Of a stretch of 6,400 bases of DNA, positions 1-5,768 are shown piece by piece (the first letter of the stretch is position 1; each line of letters starts with the position of its first letter). The translations under genes were made by a program, and so were the position numbers. This DNA comes from Alphaproteobacteria bacterium. GTDB lineage: Bacteria; Pseudomonadota; Alphaproteobacteria; Rhodobacterales; Rhodobacteraceae. Location of the stretch: NCBI GenBank assembly GCA_003696705.1, contig RFGD01000286.1, positions 1 through 6,400 of the forward strand, in the 5' to 3' direction. The notes beneath the pieces are model-generated. The model saw only the letters and a program-made list of their open reading frames with translations. It had not been told where the DNA came from and made no database searches.

Positions 1-788
1 ACGCGATAGGGCGCGCGGCGCAATTCCGTGTCGTTCTCTGCAAGCGCGGCATAGACCATGGGCAGCTCGTGGGCGTTGGTGCCGATGGCCTCGACCTCTC
101 GGCGCATGGCGATAAGGCAGTTCGACGTGCCGATGAAGGCCGGGCCAAGCCCTTCCATCAGCGCCTGCACGCACCAGTCCTGCCACAGGAAGGAATGGCG
201 CCGCCGCGTCCCGAAGTCGGCAAGCTTCAGGTCCGGAAGCGCGCGAAGCCGCTCGATCTTCTCCCACAGGCGGGTCATCGCGCGCGCGTAGAGAACCTGA
301 AGCTCGAACCGGCCGAGGTTGCGCAGGACGGCCCGCGAATGCAGCTCCATGATGACCGCAAGCGCCGGGATCTCCCACAGCATGACCTCGTGCCAGGGCC
401 CCTCGAAGGTGAGTTCGTACTGTCCCTCGCGCTTCTCGAGGTGATAGGGCGGCAGCCGGAAATCCTCGAACCATTCCATGAAGTCGGGGCGGAACATCTG
501 GCGCTTGCCGTAGAACATGTTGCCCCGAAGCCAGGTGGACTCGCCCCGCGAAAGGCGCAGGGTGCGAATATGGTCGAGCTGCTCGCGCAATTCGCCCTCG
601 TCCACGATCTCGGCAAGGCGGATGGAATGCGTGCGGTTGATGAGCGAAAAGGTCACGTCCACCTTCGGCGCCCGGTGGAAGATGAACTGGCACATCAACA
701 GCTTGTAGAAATCCGTGTCGATCAGCGACCGGACTATCGGGTCGATCTTCCAGTTGTGATTGTAGACGCGCGTTGCAATGTCGACCAT
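1..788 (-). CDS. pncB: Nicotinate phosphoribosyltransferase, C-terminus beyond window
   Basis: Cytoplasmic enzyme of NAD salvage that joins nicotinate to PRPP to give nicotinate mononucleotide, with ATP hydrolysis driving the reaction. The visible 262 codons are the N-terminal part of a protein that is usually about 400-430 residues; the rest lies left of base 1. Seen: TDFYKLLMCQF at residues 25-35, typical of the family N-terminus; DFGTRRRHS at 191-199; and GTNAHE at 236-241, where His240 matches the histidine that is phosphorylated in characterised PncB enzymes. The start ATG (786-788) lies 1 nt after the pncA stop and has GGAG 7 nt upstream inside the pncA end, so the two are probably translationally coupled. 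The NAPRTase motifs and the pncA neighbour make this assignment firm. No frameshift is visible. Confidence 0.95.
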   Translation of the reverse strand, partial: MVDIATRVYNHNWKIDPIVRSLIDTDFYKLLMCQFIFHRAPKVDVTFSLINRTHSIRLAEIVDEGELREQLDHIRTLRLSRGESTWLRGNMFYGKRQMFRPDFMEWFEDFRLPPYHLEKREGQYELTFEGPWHEVMLWEIPALAVIMELHSRAVLRNLGRFELQVLYARAMTRLWEKIERLRALPDLKLADFGTRRRHSFLWQDWCVQALMEGLGPAFIGTSNCLIAMRREVEAIGTNAHELPMVYAALAENDTELRRAPYR

Positions 789-789
789 C

Positions 790-1398
790 TCAGGGCTCCA
801 GCCGCACGCCTTCGGCGCGCATCGCCTCTCGGGCGGCGTCGAGCGATCCGTCAAGGTCGATGGCACGACAGGCCGTCTCGCGCACCGTCACCGTGAAGCC
901 AAGCCTTGCGGCGTCGACCGCCGAGTAGTGAACGCAGAAATCGGTGGCAAGGCCGACAAGGGTCAGCCGTTCAACCCCGCGGGTGCGGAGATACCCTTCA
1001 AGCCCGGTCGGGGTCTTCCTGTCGTTCTCGAAGAAGGCCGAATAGCTGTCGATCGCGGCACGAAACCCCTTCCGCACGATCACGTCGCCAAGCTCGGTGC
1101 GAAGCGCGGGGTGGAAATCGGCACCATCGGTGCCCTGCACACAGTGCACGGGCCACAGGACCTGCGTGCCATAGGAAAGCTCGACCGTCTCGAACGGCGC
1201 CTTGCCGGGGTGACTGGCCGCGAACGAGGCATGATCGGCCGGATGCCAGTCCTGCGTCAGGACGCGCACCGGAAATTCTGTCAGAAGTTCGTTGACCAGT
1301 GGCACGATCTCGTCGCCACCGGGCACGGCAAGCGCCCCGCCCGGGCAGAAGTCGTTCTGGACATCGATGACGATGATGGCTTCGTTGTCTGGTCGCAT
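790..1398 (-). CDS. pncA: Nicotinamidase (isochorismatase-like hydrolase)
   Basis: Hydrolyses nicotinamide to nicotinate and ammonia in the cytoplasm, feeding PncB encoded directly downstream. The 202-residue product is close to the usual length (E. coli PncA is about 213). Seen: IDVQNDFCPGGALAV near the N-terminus with catalytic Asp12; DWHPADH at 50-56 giving metal ligands Asp50 and His52, with His85 in PVHCVQGTDG as the third; RKG with catalytic Lys110; DSYSAFF at 117-123; and GLATDFCV with nucleophile Cys155 at 149-156. The full Asp-Lys-Cys triad and metal site are intact. The frame is open to an upstream Met at 1527, but that 43-residue extension is not PncA-like and overlaps the trhO start. 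The ATG at 1396-1398 was chosen because homology begins there and a purine-rich AGGGAAG lies about 9 nt upstream. It is divergent from trhO and probably the first gene of a pncA-pncB operon. Confidence 0.95.
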   Translation of the reverse strand: MRPDNEAIIVIDVQNDFCPGGALAVPGGDEIVPLVNELLTEFPVRVLTQDWHPADHASFAASHPGKAPFETVELSYGTQVLWPVHCVQGTDGADFHPALRTELGDVIVRKGFRAAIDSYSAFFENDRKTPTGLEGYLRTRGVERLTLVGLATDFCVHYSAVDAARLGFTVTVRETACRAIDLDGSLDAAREAMRAEGVRLEP

Positions 1399-1432
1399 GG
1401 CGCTGATCTTCCCTGTCGGCAGCGTTGGATCT

Positions 1433-1461
1433 TGGGTAGGTTGCATGGCCCTGAAGGTCAA
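1433..1461 (-). promoter_or_regulatory. Possible weak promoter for pncA-pncB
   Basis: On the minus strand TTGACC (1456-1461) resembles a -35 box. It is followed 17 nt later by TACCCA (1433-1438), a poor match to a -10 box. It lies in the 110-bp divergent gap and points towards pncA. The -10 match is only two of six bases, so this is a placement guess. I see no operator palindrome in the gap and no convincing promoter for trhO. Confidence 0.2.
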
Positions 1462-1508
1462 TGCCCGTGGTTCTTGCCAGTCGTGGTCGCTTGCGGCACA
1501 GGAAGGCC

Positions 1509-2420
1509 ATGCTGACCGTTGCCGCACTCTATCGCTTTGCCCATGTTGCCGACCCTGCCCGGCTTCGGGAAGACCTTCTTGAGCTTTGTGCGCCGGCAGG
1601 CATTCGCGGCAGCCTCCTTGTGGCGCCCGAGGGGGTCAACGGCACCGTCTCGGGCGGCCGCGAGGCGATCGACCGGCTCCACGCCTTCCTTGCCGGACCT
1701 GCGAGCATGCAGGGCCTCGAATGGAAGGAGAGCGCAGCCGAGACACACCCCTTCGGCCGGCTCAAGATCCGCCTCAAGCGCGAGATTGTCACGATGGGCC
1801 AGCCGGACGTCGACCCCGGCCGGGTCGTCGGTGAATATGTCGAACCCGAAGACTGGAACGCGCTGGTGCAGGCACCTGACGTCGTCCTGATCGACACGCG
1901 AAACGACTACGAGGTCGAGATCGGCACATTCCGCGGCGCCATCAACCCGGGCACGCGGCGCTTTCGTGATTTCCCCGCCTGGTGGGACCGCCACCACAAC
2001 GTCTTGGCCGGCCGGCCCGTCGCCATGTTCTGCACGGGCGGCATCCGCTGCGAAAAGGCGACAAGCCTTCTGAAGGCCCGAGGCGTCGAGCGGGTCTTTC
2101 ACCTGCATGGAGGCATTCTGCGCTATCTGGAGCGGATCGACCCCTCCGAAAGCCTCTGGCAGGGCGAGTGCTTCGTGTTCGACGAGCGCGTGTCCCTGGG
2201 GCACGGGCTTCGTCCCGGCGGCCTCGGGCTTTGCCGCGCCTGCCGGCGCCCCCTGACGGCCGGGGATCGCCTGAAGCCGGGTTACGAGGAAGGCGTGAGC
2301 TGTCATCGCTGCATCGACGAATATTCCGATGCCGACCGGGCGCGCTTTCGCGAGCGTCAGCGTCAGTTCGACCTCGCCCGCCGGCGCGAGGGCGAGCCCC
2401 GCCGACGCCCCGGGGCGTAG
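1509..2420 (+). CDS. trhO: tRNA uridine(34) hydroxylase, rhodanese-domain (TrhO/YceA, UPF0176)
   Basis: A 303-residue cytoplasmic protein of the UPF0176 family. The E. coli member (TrhO, formerly YceA) catalyses oxygen-dependent formation of 5-hydroxyuridine at position 34 of tRNA; that role is transferred by family. Seen: an N-terminal acylphosphatase-like region (about 1-95) with APEGVNGTVSG at 39-49; a rhodanese domain (about 120-215) with DTRNDYE at 129-135; and the active-site loop FCTGGIRCEKA at 174-184, with catalytic Cys175 and a conserved Cys181. A C-terminal part has CxxC pairs at 242/245 and 265/268 that could bind zinc, and a basic Arg-rich tail suited to RNA contact. Start: ATG 1509-1511 preceded by AGGAAGG (1500-1506). 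An earlier in-frame ATG at 1461 adds 16 residues without family similarity. It diverges from pncA, and its TAG directly abuts the phaC stop on the other strand. Confidence 0.92.
   Translation: MLTVAALYRFAHVADPARLREDLLELCAPAGIRGSLLVAPEGVNGTVSGGREAIDRLHAFLAGPASMQGLEWKESAAETHPFGRLKIRLKREIVTMGQPDVDPGRVVGEYVEPEDWNALVQAPDVVLIDTRNDYEVEIGTFRGAINPGTRRFRDFPAWWDRHHNVLAGRPVAMFCTGGIRCEKATSLLKARGVERVFHLHGGILRYLERIDPSESLWQGECFVFDERVSLGHGLRPGGLGLCRACRRPLTAGDRLKPGYEEGVSCHRCIDEYSDADRARFRERQRQFDLARRREGEPRRRPGA
2405..2418. repeat. 14-bp perfect palindrome at the trhO/phaC convergent junction
   Basis: ACGCCCCGGGGCGT is a perfect inverted repeat with no spacer, lying over the last trhO codons and the first base of its stop, 3 bp before the phaC stop. 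As RNA it could fold into a 5-bp GC-rich stem with a CCGG loop. No T-run follows on either strand, so it is not a standard intrinsic terminator. It could slow polymerase at the junction or be a chance product of GC-rich codons. Confidence 0.35.
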
Positions 2421-4274
2421 TCAGCGCATCAGGACGTAGGTCCCCGGCGCATCGCAGATTGCGCCATAGCCGGCGTCCGCCCGGCCCATCGGCGGCGGCG
2501 GCACCCGCCCGCCGGACCGGCGCGCAAGCCAGGCGGTATAGGTCCCCCACCACGATCCCGGACGCGGAGACGTCGCCGCAAGCCACTGGTCCGGGTCCGG
2601 CACGGGCTCGTCCTCGGCATGGCGCAGACGGCGGAAATGCGCCTTCTTCGTCCCTGGTGGCGCGACGATGCCGGTGTTGTGCCCACCGGAGACGAGCACG
2701 AAATCCGTCGGTGCCCGCATGAGGTACAGCATCTTGTAGACCGACTTCCACGGTGCGATGTGATCGCGCTCCGTCGCGACCGAGAACACGGGCAACTCGA
2801 TGTCCGACGGGTGCACCCGCGTGCCTTCGATCTCGAGCCGGCCTTCCGCGAAGTCGTCGTTGAGATAGAAGTGGCGCAGGTATTCCGAGTGCATGCGGAA
2901 GGGCATGCGCGTGGCGTCCTGGCTCCAGGCGGCAAGGTCCGACGGCTTCGTGCGTTCACCCATCAGATACTCGCGCATCATCCGCGACCAGATCAGATCG
3001 CGCGACCGCAGGATCCTGAACGCCCCCGCCATGCGCTTCTGATCGAGATAGCCCTTCTCCCACATCATCGCCTCGAGAAGCTCGAGCTGGCTTTCGTTGA
3101 TGAAGACCGAAAGCTCGCCCGCTTCGCTGAAATCGACTTGCGAGGCAAGGAACGACAGGCTGCCGAGACGGCCGTTGCCGTTGCGCGCATGGGCCGCCGC
3201 CGCGACCGCCAGAAGCGTGCCGCCAAGACAATAGCCAAGCGCGTTGACGCGGTCCTGTCCGGTGATCGCCGCGACCGCCTCGAGCGCGGAATCGACGCCC
3301 AGATGCACATAGTCCTCGAAGCCGATGTCCCGGTCCTCGGGGCCGGGGTTCTTCCACGAGATGCAGAAGACCGTATAGCCCTTGCGCACCAGATGGCCGA
3401 TGAACGAGTTCTCGGGCCTGAGATCGAGGATGTAGTATTTCATGATCCAGGCCGGCACCACCAGAAGGGGAACGGCGTGAACCGTCTCGGTCGCGGGCGC
3501 ATACTGGATCAGTTCGATCAGACGATTGCGATAGACGACCTTGCCCGGCGTAAGCGCAGTGCCGACGCCGGGGCGGAAGGCTTCGTCCTGCTCGGGCCGG
3601 TCGGTGGCAAGCCGGAGCAGGTCGTCGATCAGAAAGGCATAGCCGCGCGCAAGGTTCATTCCCCCTTCGCGAAGGGTCCTGTCGAGCACTTCGGGGTTCG
3701 TGGCGATGAAGTTCGATGGCGACAGCATGTCGAGCGCCTGCCGGGCCGAGAACTCGACAATCCGCTCGTGCCGCCGCGACACCCCGGGGACGCCCGTCGT
3801 GGCATTGAACCACCACTGCTGCCCAAGAAGGAAGGCCTGCCACAGGGTCCGATAGGGCTCTCGCTGCCAATCCTCGGCCTCGAAGCGGCGGTCCTGGGGA
3901 AGGGGCTCGATACAGGGCGGCGTGCGGTCGCTGCCGACCGCGCTCATCACCCAGTTCGACCATAGGCGCATCCACTTGCGCCCGGCCTTCCAGGCAAGTT
4001 CGGTCTGCTTGCCCGGCGAAATGGCAAGGTGGGTCGCCCAGTCGACCCAGGCCTCGGACAGGGCTTCGGCCGAGATCCCGCCGCTCGCCTCGGCCCAGCG
4101 CGCCCAGGCAAACCGGTCAAGGGTGCGAAAGGCGGGCTCGGGCCTTTCCTCGCCTTCGCCGCCGGCCGGACAGCCGGGCGCGGGAACCCCTGTCTTCGGG
4201 GCAACGGCCGGAAGCGCCAGCCTCGTCCCGCCCAGAGCGGGGCCGGTGTCCGCGCGATCCTCAGGAGCGGCCAT
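2421..4274 (-). CDS. phaC: Poly(3-hydroxyalkanoate) synthase, class I type
   Basis: Polymerises (R)-3-hydroxyacyl-CoA into polyhydroxyalkanoate on the surface of storage granules. The 617-residue product is slightly longer than the usual class I length (about 590-600). Seen: a variable, Ala/Pro/Gly-rich N-terminus (1-50); the PhaC N-terminal domain (about 120-300), including SPSNFIATNPEVL at 185-197; then an alpha/beta hydrolase core with lipase-like box GYCLGG (347-352) and nucleophile Cys349, Asp504 in ERDHIAPW, and His532 in SGGHNTGIV. The C-terminal GSWW...WL and APGTYV motifs are those of class I enzymes. Start: ATG 4272-4274 with GAGG at 4281-4284, 6 nt upstream; the open frame reaches 4388 but the extra residues are a shadow of the phasin gene. 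It overlaps the phasin end by 14 nt. Around His532 the reading is GGHNTG rather than the common SGHIAG, suggesting a divergent paralogue (phaC2-like). No phaA, phaB, phaR or phaZ is in the window. Confidence 0.93.
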   Translation of the reverse strand: MAAPEDRADTGPALGGTRLALPAVAPKTGVPAPGCPAGGEGEERPEPAFRTLDRFAWARWAEASGGISAEALSEAWVDWATHLAISPGKQTELAWKAGRKWMRLWSNWVMSAVGSDRTPPCIEPLPQDRRFEAEDWQREPYRTLWQAFLLGQQWWFNATTGVPGVSRRHERIVEFSARQALDMLSPSNFIATNPEVLDRTLREGGMNLARGYAFLIDDLLRLATDRPEQDEAFRPGVGTALTPGKVVYRNRLIELIQYAPATETVHAVPLLVVPAWIMKYYILDLRPENSFIGHLVRKGYTVFCISWKNPGPEDRDIGFEDYVHLGVDSALEAVAAITGQDRVNALGYCLGGTLLAVAAAAHARNGNGRLGSLSFLASQVDFSEAGELSVFINESQLELLEAMMWEKGYLDQKRMAGAFRILRSRDLIWSRMMREYLMGERTKPSDLAAWSQDATRMPFRMHSEYLRHFYLNDDFAEGRLEIEGTRVHPSDIELPVFSVATERDHIAPWKSVYKMLYLMRAPTDFVLVSGGHNTGIVAPPGTKKAHFRRLRHAEDEPVPDPDQWLAATSPRPGSWWGTYTAWLARRSGGRVPPPPMGRADAGYGAICDAPGTYVLMR

Positions 4275-4593
4275 CACCACCCTCGGCCGAGGACGCGCGG
4301 ACGCGGGACAGGAATTCGATGTTCTTTGCCGTCGCCTGGGCAACTTCGGCCGCGTAGTCGCTCCACGCCTGTTGCCAGAAGGCCGCAAGTTTCGCCATCA
4401 CCTCGGTCGGTCTGTCGGCCTCGGTGATCTCGGTAACAAGCTTGCGGTCCTTCTCGAGCCGCGCGCGCAGGAAGTCCACCATCTCGATGTTTCGCTCGAT
4501 CAACTGTTCGAGCATTTCGGCCTGGCGCTTGACGACCTCGGGCGGCGTCGGCAGCTCGGGGCCGCCTGTCGTCTCTGTCGTTTTCCGTGCCAT
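4261..4593 (-). CDS. Small phasin-like PHA granule protein
   Basis: A 110-residue, mostly helical, charged and amphipathic protein without signal peptide or membrane segment. Seen: a low-complexity start rich in Thr and Pro (about 1-20), a long helical stretch from VVKRQAEMLEQLIER to about residue 100 with regular hydrophobic spacing, and FWQQAWSDYAAEVAQATAKN, which resembles the core helix of phasins (Phasin_2-like family). Phasins coat PHA granules and often stimulate the synthase; the function here is inferred from sequence character plus the overlapping phaC. Start: ATG 4591-4593, because GGAG (4600-4603) is then 6 nt upstream. The ATG at 4597-4599 would have no spacing, and the one at 4630-4632 lies inside the proposed -10 box. 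It is shorter than many phasins (about 110-190 residues). It is probably the first gene of a phasin-phaC transcript. Confidence 0.75.
   Translation of the reverse strand: MARKTTETTGGPELPTPPEVVKRQAEMLEQLIERNIEMVDFLRARLEKDRKLVTEITEADRPTEVMAKLAAFWQQAWSDYAAEVAQATAKNIEFLSRVRASSAEGGDGRS
4279..4284 (-). promoter_or_regulatory. Ribosome binding site of phaC inside the phasin gene
   Basis: GAGGGT on the minus strand, with its GAGG 6 nt before the phaC ATG. It lies within the phasin coding sequence, so ribosomes finishing the phasin gene would pass over it. It supports the 4274 start and translational coupling of the pair. Confidence 0.6.
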
Positions 4594-4627
4594 CTCCATC
4601 TCCCCCACTTCGGAAAAGGACGGCGCC

Positions 4628-4633
4628 ATCATA
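4628..4633 (-). promoter_or_regulatory. Candidate -10 box of the phasin-phaC promoter
   Basis: TATGAT on the minus strand matches the sigma-70 -10 consensus at five of six bases, unusual in such GC-rich DNA. No -35 hexamer lies 16-18 nt upstream, as expected for an activator-dependent promoter. The predicted transcript start is near 4621, giving a leader of about 28 nt before the ATG at 4593, with a Shine-Dalgarno element inside it. Confidence 0.5.
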
Positions 4634-4654
4634 ACCCCTTTGGGCCGTCACGCG

Positions 4655-4668
4655 TTGACACCGATCAA
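4655..4668. promoter_or_regulatory. FNR/FnrL-type binding site upstream of phasin-phaC
   Basis: Minus strand reads TTGATCGGTGTCAA; plus strand reads TTGACACCGATCAA. The half-sites are complementary around a 4-nt spacer except at the inner T/G pair, and the box fits the Rhodobacter FnrL consensus TTGAY-N4-RTCAA at all ten specified bases. It differs from the E. coli FNR consensus by one base. It covers the modC stop codon (4665-4667). Relative to the TATGAT box its centre falls near -40.5, close to the -41.5 of class II FNR activation. Related regulators of the CRP/FNR superfamily (FixK, Dnr/Nnr) recognise nearly the same box, so which one binds cannot be told. Confidence 0.6.
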
Positions 4669-5768
4669 GGCCGAGGGCTGCGGGGGATCACGTGGATGCC
4701 CTTGGCCAGAAGCGAGACCGCCGCCTCGACGCCGGGCGCCAGGCCGTTGCGTTCGGCGACATGCGCCGGGACCGAGAAGTTGATCGGCAACTCGGGTGCA
4801 TGCGTCGGCCTCAGCGTGACATGGGCAAGCTGACCGACCTTGACCACGGCCTCGACCCGCCCCGGCACCGGATTCTCGCGCTCGCCCCGAGACGGGCGGT
4901 CACGACGATGAAGTACGACGAAGCCGTCGGGGACAACCCAGTCGACACGCGTGCCGTCGGGAACCTCCGGCACGCGCGCGACCTCGAGACGAAGACCCCG
5001 CCAGTCGAGACGCTCTTCGCCCGCCGCCGGGCGCACCAGCGTGCCTTCGAAAAGGTTGGTCACGTTGACGAGGCGGGCCACCTCGGCGGTTGCGGGCCGT
5101 GTCATGACCTCGGCCGGGGCGCCGGATTGAAGCGTCCGGCCTTCGTGAAGGACCGTCATGCGGCTGGCCAGAAGTGCCGCCTCCTCGAGGTCGTGGGTGA
5201 CAAGGATGACGGGCGTGTCAAGCTCGCGGCACAGCACCGACACCTCGCGGTAGAGGCGCAGACGGGTCGACCGGTCAACGGCCGAAAACGGTTCGTCCAG
5301 AAGAAGAAGTTCGGGGTCTCTGGCCAGCGCCCGCGCCATGGCGACCCGCTGTTGCTGGCCCCCCGAAAGCTCGGACGGGCGGCGCGCCTCGAGCCCACCC
5401 ATGTGCACGCGCTCGAGAAGTTCGGCGGCCCGCGCGGCACGCCGGCCTTTCGCCACATGCCCCATGGCCGCGATCACGTTCTCGGCGGCCGTCATGTGAG
5501 GAAAGAGGGCGTAGTTCTGGAACACGAACCCCACCCGTCGCCGGCGGGCAGGAACGAAGATGCCCGCATCGCTCGAAAACCATCGCGTCCCCCCGACCGC
5601 GATCTGCCCGGTCCGGACGGACCCGAGCCCTGCGATGGCGCGCAGGATGGTCGACTTGCCGCTGCCCGACGGGCCGACAAGCGCCAGCACCTCGGCCCGG
5701 TCCAGCCGAAGCGCGGCGTCCAGCGGCACGGGCTCATCCTGGGAAAGGCGGACCTCGACGAAGCTCAT
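4665..5768 (-). CDS. modC: Molybdate-type ABC transporter ATP-binding protein
   Basis: Cytoplasmic ATPase that drives oxyanion import through the ModB permease encoded just upstream. The 367-residue product matches the usual ModC length (about 350-365). Seen: Walker A GPSGSGKST at 32-40; Q-loop FQNYALFPHM with Gln84; signature LSGGQ at 134-138; Walker B LLLLDEP at 154-160; H-loop His192. This core is followed by a C-terminal part (about 235-360) containing a TOBE/MOP-like segment (about 300-358, ending AVSLLAKGIHVI). Such domains bind molybdate in ModC. Start: ATG 5766-5768 overlaps the modB stop by 4 nt (ATGA), with a G-rich Shine-Dalgarno-like stretch upstream. The frame stays open further upstream, but that part is the modB shadow. 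The linker before the MOP-like segment (DWVVPDGFVVLHRRDRP) is not typical of E. coli ModC, so tungstate or another oxyanion remains possible. The stop lies within the FNR-type box. Confidence 0.85.
   Translation of the reverse strand: MSFVEVRLSQDEPVPLDAALRLDRAEVLALVGPSGSGKSTILRAIAGLGSVRTGQIAVGGTRWFSSDAGIFVPARRRRVGFVFQNYALFPHMTAAENVIAAMGHVAKGRRAARAAELLERVHMGGLEARRPSELSGGQQQRVAMARALARDPELLLLDEPFSAVDRSTRLRLYREVSVLCRELDTPVILVTHDLEEAALLASRMTVLHEGRTLQSGAPAEVMTRPATAEVARLVNVTNLFEGTLVRPAAGEERLDWRGLRLEVARVPEVPDGTRVDWVVPDGFVVLHRRDRPSRGERENPVPGRVEAVVKVGQLAHVTLRPTHAPELPINFSVPAHVAERNGLAPGVEAAVSLLAKGIHVIPRSPRP

Noticed and set aside
69..896. 275-residue plus-strand open frame over pncB
   Set aside because: The minus strand encodes clear PncB motifs throughout this stretch; the plus-strand frame shows none.
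778..1515. 245-residue plus-strand open frame over pncA
   Set aside because: It is antisense to the complete nicotinamidase with its full catalytic triad, and has no recognisable content.
1399..1527. N-terminal extension of PncA to an upstream Met
   Set aside because: The added 43 residues have no nicotinamidase similarity, overlap the trhO start on the other strand, and a better start with upstream purines exists at 1398.
1458..2306. 282-residue minus-strand open frame antisense to trhO
   Set aside because: It is the complement of a well-supported TrhO frame, with composition typical of a shadow and no family motif.
2619..3965. 448-residue plus-strand open frame antisense to phaC
   Set aside because: It lies fully opposite a PHA synthase with intact motifs, is rich in Arg, His and Gly with no recognisable domain, and such long antisense frames are common in GC-rich genes.
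4634..4650. CCCAAAGGGG mini-hairpin after modC as a terminator
   Set aside because: The stem is only three or four base pairs and no T-run follows on the minus strand.
3922..4833. 303-residue plus-strand frame spanning the phasin/modC junction
   Set aside because: It crosses three minus-strand features, including the promoter gap, and has no family signal.
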